Source: Trematomus loennbergii
Taxonomy: Eukaryota; Chordata; Actinopteri; Perciformes; Nototheniidae
Assembly (NCBI GenBank): GCA_012861695.1
Contig: JAAOOA010000002.1
Span: 40,971,300-41,035,299 of the forward strand
Length of the DNA: 64,000 nt
Direction of reading: 5' to 3'
Shown: positions 1 to 38,017 of the stretch, piece after piece
Layout of the letters: every line of letters starts with the position of its first letter
How positions within the stretch are numbered: the stretch's first letter is position 1
The notes under the pieces: model-generated
Told to the model about the DNA's origin: nothing
Databases searched by the model: none
The model's input: only the letters and a program-made list of their open reading frames with translations
Made by a program: the position numbers and the translations under genes

Positions 1-201
1 TAACTGGATGGCCTACCTGCCTGTCAGCCTTCCATCTGTGCACAAACTTATCTCGTGCCCTCATTGGTCATGTGCGCGTTTGTGTGTGTTGGAGGAGGGG
101 CTCTATAGGAAGTCTGAAGGAAGGGGCAGATTTTTTTCGGCTGCGTACTTTCAAATTCTAGCGCACTCGAGCTGGTTTCTCCATTCTTACCTACCCTACC
201 T
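1..201 (-). mobile_element. partial TTAA-flanked MITE, cut by the window edge
   Basis: This is an inverted partial copy of the 378-bp element at 21876-22253. It shares the stretches around CCTGCCTGTCAGCCTTCCAT and ends CCTACCCTACCT followed by TTAA at 202-205. The rest of the copy lies left of the window. Confidence 0.75.
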
Positions 202-205
202 TTAA

Positions 206-2103
206 ATTAAAACATATTGAAACTACCCCTCTATTTATAAATGTTATACATGAAGCATAAAAGAGGAGATGCTTGTGTTTTTCTAAGCGACACACTTCAG
301 GTTTTATTAGAAAAAGGAAGACCCTGTCTCTTTTAAATCTAGCATAATCCGTGACATCATTCTAATGCTCCCCCCGGTCCCCTGGAGCAATGCCACCGAC
401 ACTCACACACACAAAAACACACACACTCTACTTCAAAATGGTAGGGGAATGCAAAAATCGTGACTGAGCACACACACAAATGCTGGGGGATTGCTAACAT
501 CGTGACTGAGGCAGCCGGCTCCCCTCAGCACAGACACACACTGCACACACATTCAGCTTGTAGCAGTGTTTGTGTGTGTGTGTGTGTGAATGTTTTTGTC
601 TGCTGGCTTTAGAAGTACAACAGATCACACTCGGTCCGGGATGAAAGTGCTCTTCTATTCAGGCGACATCATGCATCTGCCTCCATATTCATCAAGTACT
701 TCAGCCAGCTGATTTCTTACATAGAATGGCACATTTCGTCTGACATGGTGCAGATGTATTGCAAACCAACCAGTGACCCTCTGTAATAAGTAGGAATGAG
801 TTGTTATGAACTGCAGTGTCTAACAACTCGTTATGCTGTTAAATGCTGCCTCCTGTTGGTCCAAAACACTGTTTACTTTAATGTTTTAACCTTCACATTG
901 CTTACTTGTACTTGAACATTGACAATTTGTTTTGCATGGTTTGTTTGCTTGTATGTCTATACTACTTACTACTGGCCATTTTCATGAAAGAAATGGTGAG
1001 AAAGGACACTTGCTGCCAGGGTTTGAGTTATAATCTGAGCTTTATGGGGGTCTTTAAAACTAACGTGTGCGCAGCAGCAGCCCTCTACTTGCTACAAACT
1101 TAAATATGAAAAGGTTCAACTACGCACACCACATAACACATCATCTCGGTTTGCGCAGCACGCTCACAGGCATAGATTGCGCAATAATTTATTGCCCACC
1201 TTGGAGGTGAAGTGCAGGCATATTGTCATTCAAGAGAGAATACGATGAGTAGTTCTTTTGGAATGCATGTTTTTCTTTTAGCCTATTTACCTCGTTAACG
1301 TAAATAATACTCGTTCCATTGACACATGCATTATTTGTGATTCAAATAATGGTTGTTGGTAATGTATTAGCGATCCCCACAGATGTATGATTTCACTGCT
1401 TTCATGGGAGCTCAGACCCCTCCTTATGGGAGCTCAGCTCCCATTGGCTCCCACATAACTCGAACCCTGCTTGCTGCATTCATGTGGTGTCAGAATTATC
1501 GTGAAAAATTGTTCTCCACTGGTTAATGCCCAGATAGAAACAATAACCTTCTTAAGTCTTGCCAAGTCTCCTCATATAACACGAAAATCACGGTAGAGAG
1601 TGAATTTGGGGTTAATGATTCTCAGCAATAAAATTTTTTGGCATCCATGTTGTTTCCAAGTTTTAAGCTCAAAACAGTCGGAACAGTCGTAAGATCAACT
1701 TCCCATATTCTGTAAATGGGACCACCCAAGGAGCCAGTTAACGCACCATTGGCTGTAACAAAGGATCATGCTCTCTTAATGTTTGACTTCTTACATTAGA
1801 CAATACCAGTTTATTAGGTCTTCATCAAGCTAATAGGACACTATATAGACTTTTGCACTATTTTTGATTTAGTATTTTATTATATATGTTGCATTGTTGG
1901 AGGAGCTCAGGTCAGAAGAATTCCATTGCCATTTCTACACTGTAGCTTTGTGCATATGACCATAAAACCTTTGAATCTTTTGAATCTTTGAACTATAAGA
2001 ATGCATCATCATTGGTTGCATCAAGTCTTATAATCTCTGTTTTCCGAAGTCTTCTCTGTGATTGTGTTTTTCATAGAACTGACCCGTGCTTTGTTCCCTG
2101 CAG
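206..2103 (+). other. sgsm2 intron, 3' part
   Basis: Intronic DNA with short CA/TG runs (405-430, 570-590). I see no exon, RNA gene or recognisable element. Confidence 0.5.
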
Positions 2104-26003
<23,900 letters not shown>

Positions 26004-28740
26004 CTGTAGAGGACTGTGAGGATTCAGAGGGGGGGGGGGCACTCTCCTCCCCAGAGAGACAGTGTTTCCAGGCCTTCCCCTATCCAGAGCAGGGCCGGGG
26101 GGTCCAGGCCTCCCTCCTGCCCAGCTGAAGGCCCTGGGAGTGGGGCAGAGCGCCGCAGCACAGCCTGGCTCTGGAGCTTCAACTGTTTACATTCACCTTC
26201 ACATGGAATGCCCTCGGTGTCCGTTCAGACATGTGGATTTGTCTGCATGCTTGTGAGTTTGATCACACTGTGAACACATCCTTGAGTCTCCCCAGTGCTA
26301 CAGACTTGTGTGCGTGCATGAATACACACACACACACACAATCACACACTCACACACACACACACACACTTCCAGACAGCATTGGCTCTATCAATACTGC
26401 ATTGAACCAGAACATGTTGGATGCTTGTCAGGAAGGCTTGAGCGTTCTGAGTGGTTGACAGGGGGCGGGATTTACAAACAACATTGTCCGAGGAGCAGAA
26501 GACTTAGCCAAGAAGAAGTTTTCATTAGTGACCAAATGGACTGTGCCAACTACCTTTTCATGAGTGCTTTCTACTATAAGCATGTGTGTGTGTTTACCCC
26601 CCCTTTTTGCTTTTTGTCCAAGAGTTCATTCTCACACAAATGTTGCCTTTATCAGTAACAGCCCAAGGTACTTAGTTGCACTTTTTTGTGAGGATTTCCT
26701 TCCTGGTGCCTGTGAAAGCCTCCCTAAGTTGTTCAGGGGCCGGAGGCGCCACAAGCGGCCAACTGTGGAGAATTCTGGGATAAATTGCAGCCAACTTTCC
26801 TGAGCATGGCAGTGAGCGGGTAGTCCTTGTTCTGAGTGACGTGGCAGCAGAGCACAACAGCAAAGCACACGCCTTCCTCCATACTTCGATATAAAAGTGG
26901 TGCGACTCTGTTTTGTAGTTACATGGCTTTCCCCACTAGGGATGCTAAGGTCATGGCTTTGTAATATATCTGGTCATTTGGGGCGTTTAATAGCCACTGG
27001 AGGAATTACTAGTCTATGATTACACACATATTACACATTTCAAGTTTTAAATGCTACCGTTTTTTAGAATAAATATCTTGACATCAGTGTTTGAAAATCC
27101 TGCCTGCATCCCTGTTTCAGTTTGCTTCTGCAAGATAAGTACGCTAAGCTGAGAAACCCACTGACTAAGGAAACATACAAACTGTCCAACTAATCAAGTA
27201 TTATAGACTTTTCACTGGTAAGAAAAACAAAAGGAACAGATTGATTATATGAACTGTCTATAGTTGTCTATTCTTTTAGGAAAAAGCCTGGCATTATTCT
27301 AGATTTGTTATAATTGTCATCAAAAGAGTCCAAGCATTTCCAACTCACTGTAGCCTCAGCCTCATTCCCATTGGTTCCCACTGAGGACATTCATCTTTAA
27401 AACGGACTCTCCAAATATAGTTTCATTTTTTTTAAAGCGATACACAAACAAAACTATTTGGAGTGGCAGATGTATTTGATGCTGTACTTAATATTTACAG
27501 CAGCAGGTATTCCCCTCATTTTTTAACTTTGAATTGCTGGAAATGTGATGGGTTTTTGTTCGGCAGTGAAGCTCTATGACACACATAGTGATGCAAAGCC
27601 ACATACACATGTTAGTTGGAAACATGTATTGTTGGTTAGGGTCTTTCCATGGGATCTGTAGACAGTATGAAACAATGAAATATTCCCAGTTGTCCTTAGA
27701 GTGACTCGGTGTAAAGGATGCTCACTGTCAGGAAAAGTGGTTGCAATTGTCCGTGTGGAACCTGATTCTCCTCCAGCCTCTGGAAATAAAACATACCTGG
27801 GCTGGGTTGGTCTAAATAAAAAAACGTGTGTATTTAAAGAAGCTGCTTTTAATGCCAAACGCCCTCTAGTGTTCAGTGGATCAGTATCAGGTGTGTCTTC
27901 GCAGTGACAGCACAGAGTGCTCATGTTTGTATCTGAAGGGTATCTGGGACATTTTTGATACGGTTTCCAATCCCCCTTTGTCATGTGACCCTTTATCTCC
28001 TCGCCTCCTTAAAATGTCCAACACGGCTGCATACGATTGGTCGTCCAGCTCGGACCTGCACCTGTGATCCAAGTGCCAAGAGTCTTCCCCAATCCTCAAG
28101 TGTACTGTAGTCATCCAGCTCTCTGATTCGCTAGTTTGATCCCAGGAAACAGGCGGGGGGGTGGCTGTACCTTGCTGCTCCCCCCCACTGCACCCTGACA
28201 GAGGAGGGTCTCCCGGGGGACCTGGGGCCCGTAGCAGAGCTTTTTCTTCCAATCAGGACATTGTGTACCAAAGCCTTGAAGCAGCCCCCTCTGTGGCATG
28301 ACGACAATGTGCAATTTCATACTGCATCTTGAAGACTGACTGTTTACTATGTGTGTATAATATTTTTGAAATGGTGATTCTTTATCTACTGTGTAACTTC
28401 TGTCGTTTGAAGAAACCCATCAGAGTCTACGTTGCTGTAAATATGACCTGAAAGCCCGATATTTATATGAAGACAGGGAGAACATATATATATAACTTAT
28501 TTTGAGATCTATTTTTTATGTTGGTTTTAGCAGCACTAGCTGGAGGTGTATTCTGGGATGTGGAATGTGTGCAGGCTGTGTTACACGTTGACTGTTAAGT
28601 GTTTTTCAATGTTGTGCACTGACTTCAAATTTCTATTTATTTAGAGAGCCAATGATTGCATTGCTGAGTATGTATTGGTAAGGATGTATCATTTGCCTTG
28701 AATGTAATGTATTATTAAATAAGAGGTTGTTCATTAGTGG
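26004..28740 (+). other. sgsm2: sgsm2 3' UTR (inferred)
   Basis: No coding potential is seen for 2.7 kb after the stop. A CA repeat lies at 26325-26370. An ATTAAA poly(A)-signal candidate at 28714-28719 is followed by a T/G-rich stretch, so the transcript may end near 28740. The length is inferred from the signal alone; other AATAAA-like sites could be used. Confidence 0.45.
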
Positions 28741-31700
28741 GCTGCTCTGTTCCTTCTTTGATTAGAATTGATCCTGTTAAGACCAGAACAAACTGTTCTT
28801 AGGAAGGTCATCAAAATGTATACGTTAATTAGCCCTATTATGCCTTAAAGGGTGTGTTGTATATGTTTTTGCCAAAATCCCCTCCATCCACCAGCTCAGC
28901 AATTATCCTGACCTCTTTAAAGAAATAATTAGTGGTATTTATTTTAGCACTTTTCTAAGTAATCAAAGCGCTTTACATTACATTAAATTACATATATTAG
29001 ACATGTAATACATTGAATACTATAGACAATGCCCACAGAAGCAATTTAGGGAGAAGTGTTTCACCGGTCTCATCAGTGTCCAAACACAAAGCTCTTAAAG
29101 CCCACTAGCTGTCTAACTACTGTAACAAGTCAGCATCTTGTGTCACCATTCAACCAAAATAACCAGACTGACACCAGGTTTAAAAACAAAAACAACAATG
29201 TTTATCACGGTTGATACCGATCAGTACCCATGACATTGCACAATTGAAAAAAAGTAACATTAAAATAGGTATTGCATCTTCCAAAAGCTAACTTTTTCAT
29301 TCATAAATGCTTCTTGCGATCTCGGTTCACTGCATTTTCTTACAACAGAATCACAGAATTTGTCTAAATAGCCAGAAATAATTTCTAAAAATCAATGAGC
29401 GTGATGTGACACGAAAAAGAACAATCAGCAGACATTCTGTGGCTGTACAACATCGAAGGCCAAGAGTTCTCCGTAGACTCCGCTGAGGTCATGTGACCGA
29501 GGCCCAACACATATGGGGGGGGGGGGGCGGGTGAGACGATGGCCATGATTCTCTCTCCAACTGCTCCTGTTAGAGACATCACAATTTATTGTTTGAATTA
29601 AAAGCAGTTTTACGACTCAGTCAGAGATGAATCAGCGGCCTGTAAACTTTATTAGTTTGGGTTTCACCATCTTACCACTCCCAACTCGACACTAAAGGAA
29701 ATACCCTCATCCACTTGCTGAGAGTTAGAAGGAAAGGTCTGTACCGCTTGTTCAGATGACGGAGCTAGTAGTGGGTTAGCTCAGTTTAGCATAAAGAAAG
29801 GACAAATATAGCCTGGCTGAAATGGTTCCAAAATCCCCCAACCGATAAATACATGACATCTTGTATGTAAAACAAAGCATGAAAACAACAACTCCCTGTT
29901 TGAGGGGGGGTTTATGTGGGGGCTATATCTTGGCGGTCTAATGTTAGCATGTACAGTATATGTATTCAGTGTACAGACGAGACAGGGCAATATATCTTAT
30001 CACCTAAACCTCGACAACAAAGGAAAATGCTCATTTATTTATCATATCTGTTAATACATTTGTTGTCAAGGAAAAAGGATAAACATTGATTTAGATCATT
30101 GTTGACTGGTCGTTTCAACATTTCCTCTCAGGCTCTGGAACATTCTGCATGTTTACCGAGTTTATTTAAGACTAAATATGAATTGATGTCACAATAGTCA
30201 ATGGACTGAAAAATAAATGGGATGAAATATAAATACCATTGAATATTCCTACAAAGTTACTACATGCAATCTTTTGTGGAGTGGTGGATGAAATGGTGGC
30301 CGACATGTTAGCCCAGCAGTGTCTGTGGACCCTGAGGAGGTCTGAGCAGGCAGAACTACCATCTGTCCTCTACTATAGGTCAAGATCCTTGAATAAATAC
30401 AAGTATTCAAAGTTCAGGAAGTGAGGTTAAGGTAGAGAACGTTTGAATGATGTAATGTAAGACACTGTTTTATACATAACATCTGAGGCTGAACAGTTCA
30501 TCCTTTTTTTATTAAGACCATCAAGTTTTGAATAAGCTTTGTCGTCACCTTAGTCATTGAAAATGATGGAACAAACCCTCCAACTAAATAATGATTCATT
30601 AAGTGTGATTCATCAATTAAATGGGTTAGATATTTTATGAATAAATCACCTCTTTTTTTTTACGAGTATATGAGTCAGTTTCATTCGATGGCTACCATGC
30701 TAATACAATGTGCGTTGAGCAGGAGAGGAAGCAGTATTTTGACGACAATGAACATTTGTTTTTTTTAGGTTAAAACTCAAAGAAATACGCATCTCGGTGG
30801 ATAAAACGACATGTTTGTGTTCAATACATTTTGACTTTACACAGCTCTGGAGTCATTGGAAATGTTTTGATCACATAAGCCTGAAACAATCCTACACAGC
30901 CACCACTGGAAACGTATTCTTCAAATAGTATAGATTTTTATTTGGTGCAGCCTAATTTCATCTGAAACTGTACAAAAGAAATCTGCGCAGCATTCAAAGT
31001 TTGATTTCCTCGAAGTTGTGATCATGTCTTCAAATCCTCCACTGAAAGTAACAGATGAATGTAATGGAGTATCAGCATCTTGTGTACCTGTGTGTGGTGA
31101 GGCGCTCTGCTGCTCCTAACTGGGCTTGGGTCTCTCTGCAGACTTCTGAATCTGTATGGAGGAACAAAGAGGAGACGACACACACACAGGTTACAGTCTG
31201 AGAGTGACAGATAAGGAAAGAAGATTTCCCACAGTCAGCTGACTCACTGACTTCACATGTGTATGTCATGTCCCCATGATTCAAAGAAAAAAGAGGGCTG
31301 ATTGTGTGAAAAGAACGTCATTATTAACAAAGCAGACAGACTCTTCTGAAGTGAGTTCCTACAGCATGAAGACAAAAAAGATGCAGGTTGCTGTGACAAC
31401 CAGAGGAGGGCACCAGTGCTCTGCAGACACATCACACTGTTAGACCCAGAAACAACAAAGCAACATGAAGAGACTAACAAACAAAAGAACCACTACAGAC
31501 CAAAAGCATGGAGACAATCATGAGGCGGACAACAAGCTGCGTTTAATGACAAGAAACTCAAGAGATGAGTAAATGTGAGCAGATGGAAATCTGAAAGGAG
31601 ACCTTCCACTGAGCTGCAGATGGTTCAACTCAAATCAGACACTAAAAAGAAAAACTGGATTTGTGTGTAAAATGATAGAAAAGCTAAACAACAGGCAGAA

Positions 31701-33418
31701 ATGTTACTGTACCTGTGATTGTTCTTTTAGGAAATCTGGTAGCTGAAATTCACCCTTAAAGACCTGGAAAAACAAAGGACCAGGTTTAGAGCTCCACAAA
31801 TGTACTGAATGTGCTTCAAAGCATCGTCTGGATCACCACGGTTTACTGAAGAGCATTTCCTGTGTGTCCAGAGTTCCTCTCAGCCACACACACCTACTCC
31901 GGTCTCATTCCACGACTAAACATCTACACAGGAAGTTGAATGAAAACAACGCATGAGGTCGTTCTGTCAGCCGGGGATAGAGAAGAATGGGGGGGGGGGG
32001 GGGGAGACTGGGAGGAACGGCAGCGTGATGACGGATGGAAGCTGGATATCAAAGGACTCGCAGATAAAGACATGAGACAGGAGGAGACGGCAGCAGAGAG
32101 ACAGCTCACTACATCTCCTCCTATCACGCATGTTATTTATTCAGCTGTTTGCAACGACCGGTTTTCCTTTCATTATTGGACATGGCTAAGTTGGAAACTC
32201 GATTCTGATTGGTCCGTTTGGTTTGGAAAAGAGCAGACGGATGTTTTGATTAAGGGATCCTATGCAGTCATATCAATCCGCAGCAAGGAGTCCGGTGAAT
32301 TTCAACTAAGTAGTGGCCACACAAATATGATCCTCTATCGAAAACACCACCTTTTTGAATATCTATTTCTATATTTGTGGAGAGCGGGGAACTTTGGATT
32401 CATGATGGATAGACTGTCCTGAAAAAGAGAAGAAGACAAAGTGCAAGAGACGCAAAGAGGTTAAAGACAACGAGCTGGAGGACAGAGAAAGCAGCAGCAG
32501 AAGAAGACAGACAGGAAGTGAACACTAACGGGAACACAGTACTCTGGCCGTGTTTAAAGACTGGTTGATGGAACAGAACATGTGAGTTTCAGAAACCTGG
32601 ATCAGTGCTGCCGCCATTTTAAGTGATGTTGCTGTCAGCCGCCGTTCAGCCGTTGGTACCAGAAAACTCAGCCATCTTTAAGTTTCAATCAATATGTTGT
32701 ATCACATGTAGCCATGTAGCCTTACATAATGTGCAGTGTGGTATTAAAGCATGATGTGCAGTACGTATATAAATATAGAAACTGGTTGGTTTTGCCTGCT
32801 TGTGTTGTGTTTAGTGTTGCGGTTTCTCGTTGCTTTTTGCAGTGTTTCTGTTGCTCTGACTTCCCCTCTCTGTCACCACTAACCTCAGCTGCACTCCAAA
32901 CAACGGCAACATCAAAACAACCACAGGCAAACACAGGATCCAGGCAGTAAACAAGGGCAACAAATGACTGAACTATTAAAAGACGGAATTTGTATGTGCT
33001 TATTTTGATCTCATGGTTAAAAATGTGTTTGTCCTTTTGATGGTTTACATAGCAGCGCCGCTACACAGAACATATGTTATTGGATCAGATAATGATGCTA
33101 GATCTGAGCTGGACCTCCGTAGTGTGGGAGGACTGGATCAGAAGTATTGTGCCCCCCCTCTACAGCTCAGAAGATTAAACTTTTCCAAAAACATATTCCT
33201 TAATCCCCCTGCGTGACTTCATGCATGCTTGCCTGCTTGCCTGGAGTGAACTCAGCGCCAGAAATCAATGTCATCTCAAATGATTTCCAACACCAGAGAC
33301 AGGGAGGCGAGCGCATGTTACTGATTTGCTGCCGGGAGCCATTTTGCAGCTTTCCCTCCTCAGCGGGGAGGGTCCGGGCCAGACTGCTGAGAGGCCGTCC
33401 AACCCTTCTGCTCCCACA
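28741..33418. other. intergenic DNA between sgsm2 and the NLR gene
   Basis: No gene can be supported. Contents include a retroposon-like piece near 28930-29040 (AATCAAAGCGCTTTACATTA), poly-G at 29517-29528 and 31990-32003, and AT-rich unique-looking DNA. Two short minus-strand stretches with splice-like borders (31088-31151 and 31713-31763) are discussed as a finding. Confidence 0.5.
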
Positions 33419-34052
33419 GAGAGGAGAGGGGGGGAGAGGGAGGAGTGAGGAGAGAGGAGGAGGAGAGAGCAGAGGAGAGGGAGGAGGGAGAGGAGAGGAG
33501 TGAGAGGAGGAGAGAGCAGAGGAGAAGAGAGGAGAGGAGAGGAGAGGAGAGCAGAGGAGAAGAGAGGAGAGGTAGAGGAGAGGAGAGGAGAGGAGAGGAG
33601 GAGAGAGCAGAGGAGAGGAGAGGAGAGGAGGAGAGAGCAGAGGAGAGGAGAGGTAGAGGAGGAGAGGAGAGGTAGAGGAGAGGAGAGGAGAGGTAGAGGA
33701 GAGGAGAGGTAGAGGAGAGGAGAGGAGGAGGAGAGGAGAGGAGAGGAGAGGTAGAGGAGAGAGAGGAGAGGAGAGGAGAGGAGAGGAGAGGAGGAGAGAG
33801 CAGAGGAGAGGAGAGGAGAGGAGAGGAGAGGAGAGGAGAGAGAGCAGAGGAGAGGAGAGGAGAGGAGAGGAGAGGAGAGGAGAGGAGAGGAGAGGAGAGG
33901 AGAGGAGGAGAGGAGAGGAGAGGAGAGGAGAGGAGAGGAGAGGAGAGGAGAGGAGAGGAGAGGAGAGGAGAGGAGAGAGAGTAGAGGAGGAGAGGAGGAG
34001 AGAGCAGAGGAGAGGAGAGGTAGAGGAGGAGAGGAGGAGAGGGAGGAGGAGA
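33419..34052. repeat. GA-rich GGAGA minisatellite, about 630 bp
   Basis: Tandem GAGAGG/GGAGAGGAGA with AGAGCA and GGTAGA variants. One strand is purely purine, so triplex or similar structure is plausible. It gives spurious long ORFs on both strands. Confidence 0.95.
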
Positions 34053-35013
34053 ATGCCCTCTGGTTGGACAAAAACAATCTAAGTGGTGAGCTGTCTGCTG
34101 AAGATCAATGTGTCCTTCAGAGGACAGAGAGGTGAAGGGCGACCTCTGAGAAAGCCCAGACTCCATGGCTACATGTTGGATCTCTGCAGTAACATGAAGC
34201 CGGCCCCCTCCTGTCCAACAGAGCTCCCCCCCCCCCCCCCTCCAGGGCTGTGACCCGTGAAGGATCCGCTTAAGAAAAGGAGGGATAGTCACAGCCTCTT
34301 CTATTGAGGCAGAGATGAAACACAGATCAGAGGGCCGCTGCCTGCCAATCATCTGTCTGACAGAGCTGCTGCCTTCCTGTCATTATCCCACGGTTCAATG
34401 AAAACACGCTGACCTCTTTTAAGCTCATATGAAGGTGTCTGTCAGTAGCACATTGCTGCTCATAAAAATGCTAAAAGTGACTTTCCACAATTATAGGTAG
34501 TCACCATGTTTCTGTGATGGAAACTTCTGAAGCAATGGAGACGAAACTCAGAGAGACACGGGGAGAGCTGGAGCTTGATGGCAAACACTGACGGTTTATT
34601 ATGGAGTTGGAGAACTGACAAAACATGTGCTGCTGCCATGAGGTGACACAGCGGATGCCAAACCAGTTCTGAAGAACTCTACCCCAGACCCATGGATTTA
34701 GCTGGTTCTGAGAGAATAACCAACATGCTGCATAAGAAGAGCAGGCAGAGCACTATACCGCCTCTATCAGCTGATGCCAACAGGCAGACAAACACTGAGA
34801 GCAGCAGGTCTCAGGCCTGTGCTCAGTGAGGTCAGTACAGACTGATACACTGGGTGTATTTCCCCAACAGTTTTAATAACTGAGATCGGAACTATGTCTC
34901 CAGTCTACACTGTACGGTTTAAAATGCAATGATATCAAAATGTAGAAATCCACATTATTTCCTTTATCTGCTAATTGGGAAAGTTCATCATTGACTTTGG
35001 AAATGTTATAAAG

Positions 35014-35494
35014 TAGGGCTGTGCAATTAATCGTATTTTAATCGCAATTACGATTTTGGCCTGCCACAATTACGAAAACAACATAATCGTAAAAAACGAT
35101 TATTTTGCTTTGCTTGGTTGTGACACTGCAACATATTTGATCTAATTTATTTTAGTCTTAATTTATTTGTATTTATCATATTTACATATGTTTAGTAGCT
35201 TGTTGAAGTGCGCTCCAAAATATTTGTTGATCTTGTTTATTGGTATTTATTATTTTGATATTATTTATTTAAATGTATCATTTAATTTATTTTTTGTATT
35301 GGTTTTTCAGTTGAATTATACGTTCAGGGTAATCAACAGTTAAAAGATACTGTTCAAATTATTATTGTATTTGTTTTAAAGTTCAATAAATTGATGTTTT
35401 CAAAGTCAATGAATAATCGTATTTAATAATCGTGATATCAATTATTGACCCAAATAATCGTGATTATGATTTTTGCCATAATCGCACAGCCCTA
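35014..35494. mobile_element. hAT-like MITE, 481 bp
   Basis: Ends TAGGGCTGTG and CACAGCCCTA are perfect inverted repeats. They are flanked by TTATAAAG and CTATAAAG, 7 of 8 matching, as expected of an 8-bp hAT duplication. The interior is AT-rich with AATCG repeats (ATTAATCGTATTTTAATCGC). Non-coding. Confidence 0.8.
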
Positions 35495-36178
35495 CTATAA
35501 AGGGGACCTTGCATTTTTTTGTTAGAGCACTCAAACACAGTCTTCATGAATATAAGCGTTTACATCTGTTGTCAATATCGTCTTTGATAGCCTTTAATGA
35601 GCAAGACAAATTACAACATTTTGAATCGGCTCAAAAGTTCATATTCTTTTGCGAACGATTAAATAAAAGTGATTTGAGTTTCAAGGGAAAACTAAAGTCT
35701 AGTTTTTCTTCTTCAGTTGCAAAAACGTGCCAACTTTCTCCAATTATAATGTAAAAATGGTGGCTTGACTCTTCAGAAGAATAAACCCCATCTGTGGGTA
35801 AATATTCTCCAGGAGGAGGGTACAAGAATCTTGAATGTTGAACTATCACATGCAGCAACATTTCTTATAAGAGTATTGTTATAAAAGAAATCTAATCTGA
35901 CTGTGCTAACGGAGCCTCCTGAAGCCAAAGGTTTGACGGCTGTGAGAATTAAAAGTTCATTATGATAGTGGCTTTGGAAGGAGAAGGGACAGGCTGTCAG
36001 TGTTGCCAACTTGACGATTTGTAGCCAGATTTAGTGAATGTTTGAGCTTTGCATAGCTACGTTTAGGTTTGGACCCTTTCAAAAAGTACCATTCTCTTGC
36101 TAGCTTCACGAGTTACCAACACTAGCTACAACGAGTTTGATGATCCAATTCCGCAGATAACCCTAATACTATAAGTCG

Positions 36179-36278
36179 NNNNNNNNNNNNNNNNNNNNNN
36201 NNNNNNNNNNNNNNNNNNNNNNNNNNNNNNNNNNNNNNNNNNNNNNNNNNNNNNNNNNNNNNNNNNNNNNNNNNNNNN
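36179..36278. other. assembly gap, 100 N
   Basis: Exactly 100 Ns, a conventional filler for a gap of unknown size. The right flank (36279-36350) is a short tandem array of AAATTCTCACTTTTT-type units, which probably caused the break. Confidence 0.99.
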
Positions 36279-37516
36279 AAATTCTCACTTTTTGAAAATC
36301 TCAAATTCTCACTTTTTCCGATAATTTCCAAATTCGCACTTTCAGAAAATCAAAAACGTTTTTTTTGAAAATCTCAGAATTTTGGCACTTTTTTGTGTTT
36401 TTTATGTCATCGTTTCTGAAGCTGCAGCACATTTCTCATAGTGGAAGTGTTTTGAGGCGTTTGGATCTGTCGGCCACCGTAGAAACAGAAATGCTTTCTT
36501 GGAGGTGTTTTTTTGTCTAATAAAATGTCTTTGAGATGCCAGCTTCAGATTTTGTCTTTTTATTGTTATTTATTATTTAGAGGACACCTTTCATCACACT
36601 CTCTGTGCCTGGTTGAAGAACCACAATGGCTCCTGAATCATTTCAGTGGTAACTGGGTTTGAAATAAAGCTGATTGTTACACATTGTTCTGTCGGGGTTC
36701 TGTTCAGAGAACAATCCTCTCCTGGCTCGCCAACATGATCTCATTCATACATCTTCAACTGGGATCAATGGTTTCACATTCATACCTGACACATTCATTA
36801 AACAGGTCAGAAAATGAGACAGACTCCAGAAGTCACTTTGAATATGTTTACTGTAGATGTTAAAGATTACAATACACCAATCTGGTCTGCAGAGAGAATC
36901 CTCCGGTACATCCTGACTCCAGATGAAAGGAGACATGATGTCACTTTCCCAGTGATCACAGCCAGCACTGATTGGTGAATATTAAGAAGGGTTATATTGA
37001 AGTGACTGCTGCCCTCTAGTGCTCAGAGGGATTATGACAGCATGGCAGTGGCTCTTGTTATTTCATCAGCGATCAGTACTAATGTCCATTATGATCATTC
37101 AGAATCAGCTTCATTAACAAACTATGTGAACATAAAGGACGTCTGTATTTCTCTCAGTGCTCTTACAAAAGGAGAACCAAGCTGAACCAAGCAAAGCGTG
37201 AACATTCATAAATCTGGAGAAACAGCAAGACATTTGGAGACAAAGACACAAACCAGAGTGCTCTGAATCTGAAGCTTTGTTTTCTAAGTGATCTGGTTTC
37301 AAAGAGCACAGATAACGTCTCTGCTGAGGGCGAAGGAGCGTCAGGAAACGCTCTCAGGAAGAGTCCGTCTGATTGGTCAGAACTCTGGAGGTGGAAATCA
37401 TAAAGTTTCTCTCTCTTAGTTTCAGTTGTTTCTTTGAGTTTCCACTCCCTCTGTAATCTGCCTCAGGTCAGTTTGAATCTGGGTTCATGTCTACCTTTAC
37501 CACCAACATCTACCCA

Positions 37517-37925
37517 GAGGTGGACAGTGACTAAGATCATTCACTCAAGTACTGTATAAGTACAATTTGGAGGTACTTGGACTTCACTTGAGTACTTCCA
37601 TTTCCTGCTTTTAATACTTCTATTCCACAAATAATTATCCAGTTTCTTGGCCGTTCATATTTGTAATAGAAAATATAAGATAATGAATTATGATGTACTA
37701 ATAAGGATATATAAAATACCTTTGAGTATAAAAGACATTAAAGTTAGCTCCACCTTTACCGGCGGCACAGTTCAAATGAAGAACACATGAATGCATCACT
37801 AATTATAATCCAGTGATATAATACTGTATATCCCAGGAACCCAGTACTTCTACAGAGTATTTATACACTGTAGTAGTATTACTACTTTTACTGCAGTAAC
37901 AGACCTGAGTACTGGTGGTAACACG
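37517..37925. mobile_element. hAT-type MITE starting CAGAGGTGGACAGTG
   Basis: Starts CAGAGGTGGACAGTGACTAA and continues with CAAGTACT/GTACTT repeats typical of a very common fish non-autonomous hAT family that I recognise. It ends near GTTACTGCAG...CTGAGTACTG. It lies just downstream of the NLR stop codon. Confidence 0.65.
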
Positions 37926-38017
37926 TGTGATTGATTTGACGTCAGACGGTCAGTCATGTGTGGCGGGGGGGGGGGGGGGTCTCACTCCTGCAGAGAACAC
38001 AGAGACACTGAGAGGAA

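Noticed and set aside
33271..34352. Long minus-strand ORFs (268 and 330 codons) rich in Ser/Leu/Pro
   Set aside because: They are translations of the GA/CT minisatellite; no domain and no splice context.
36122..36331. ORF spanning the N gap
   Set aside because: It exists only because Ns carry no stop codons.
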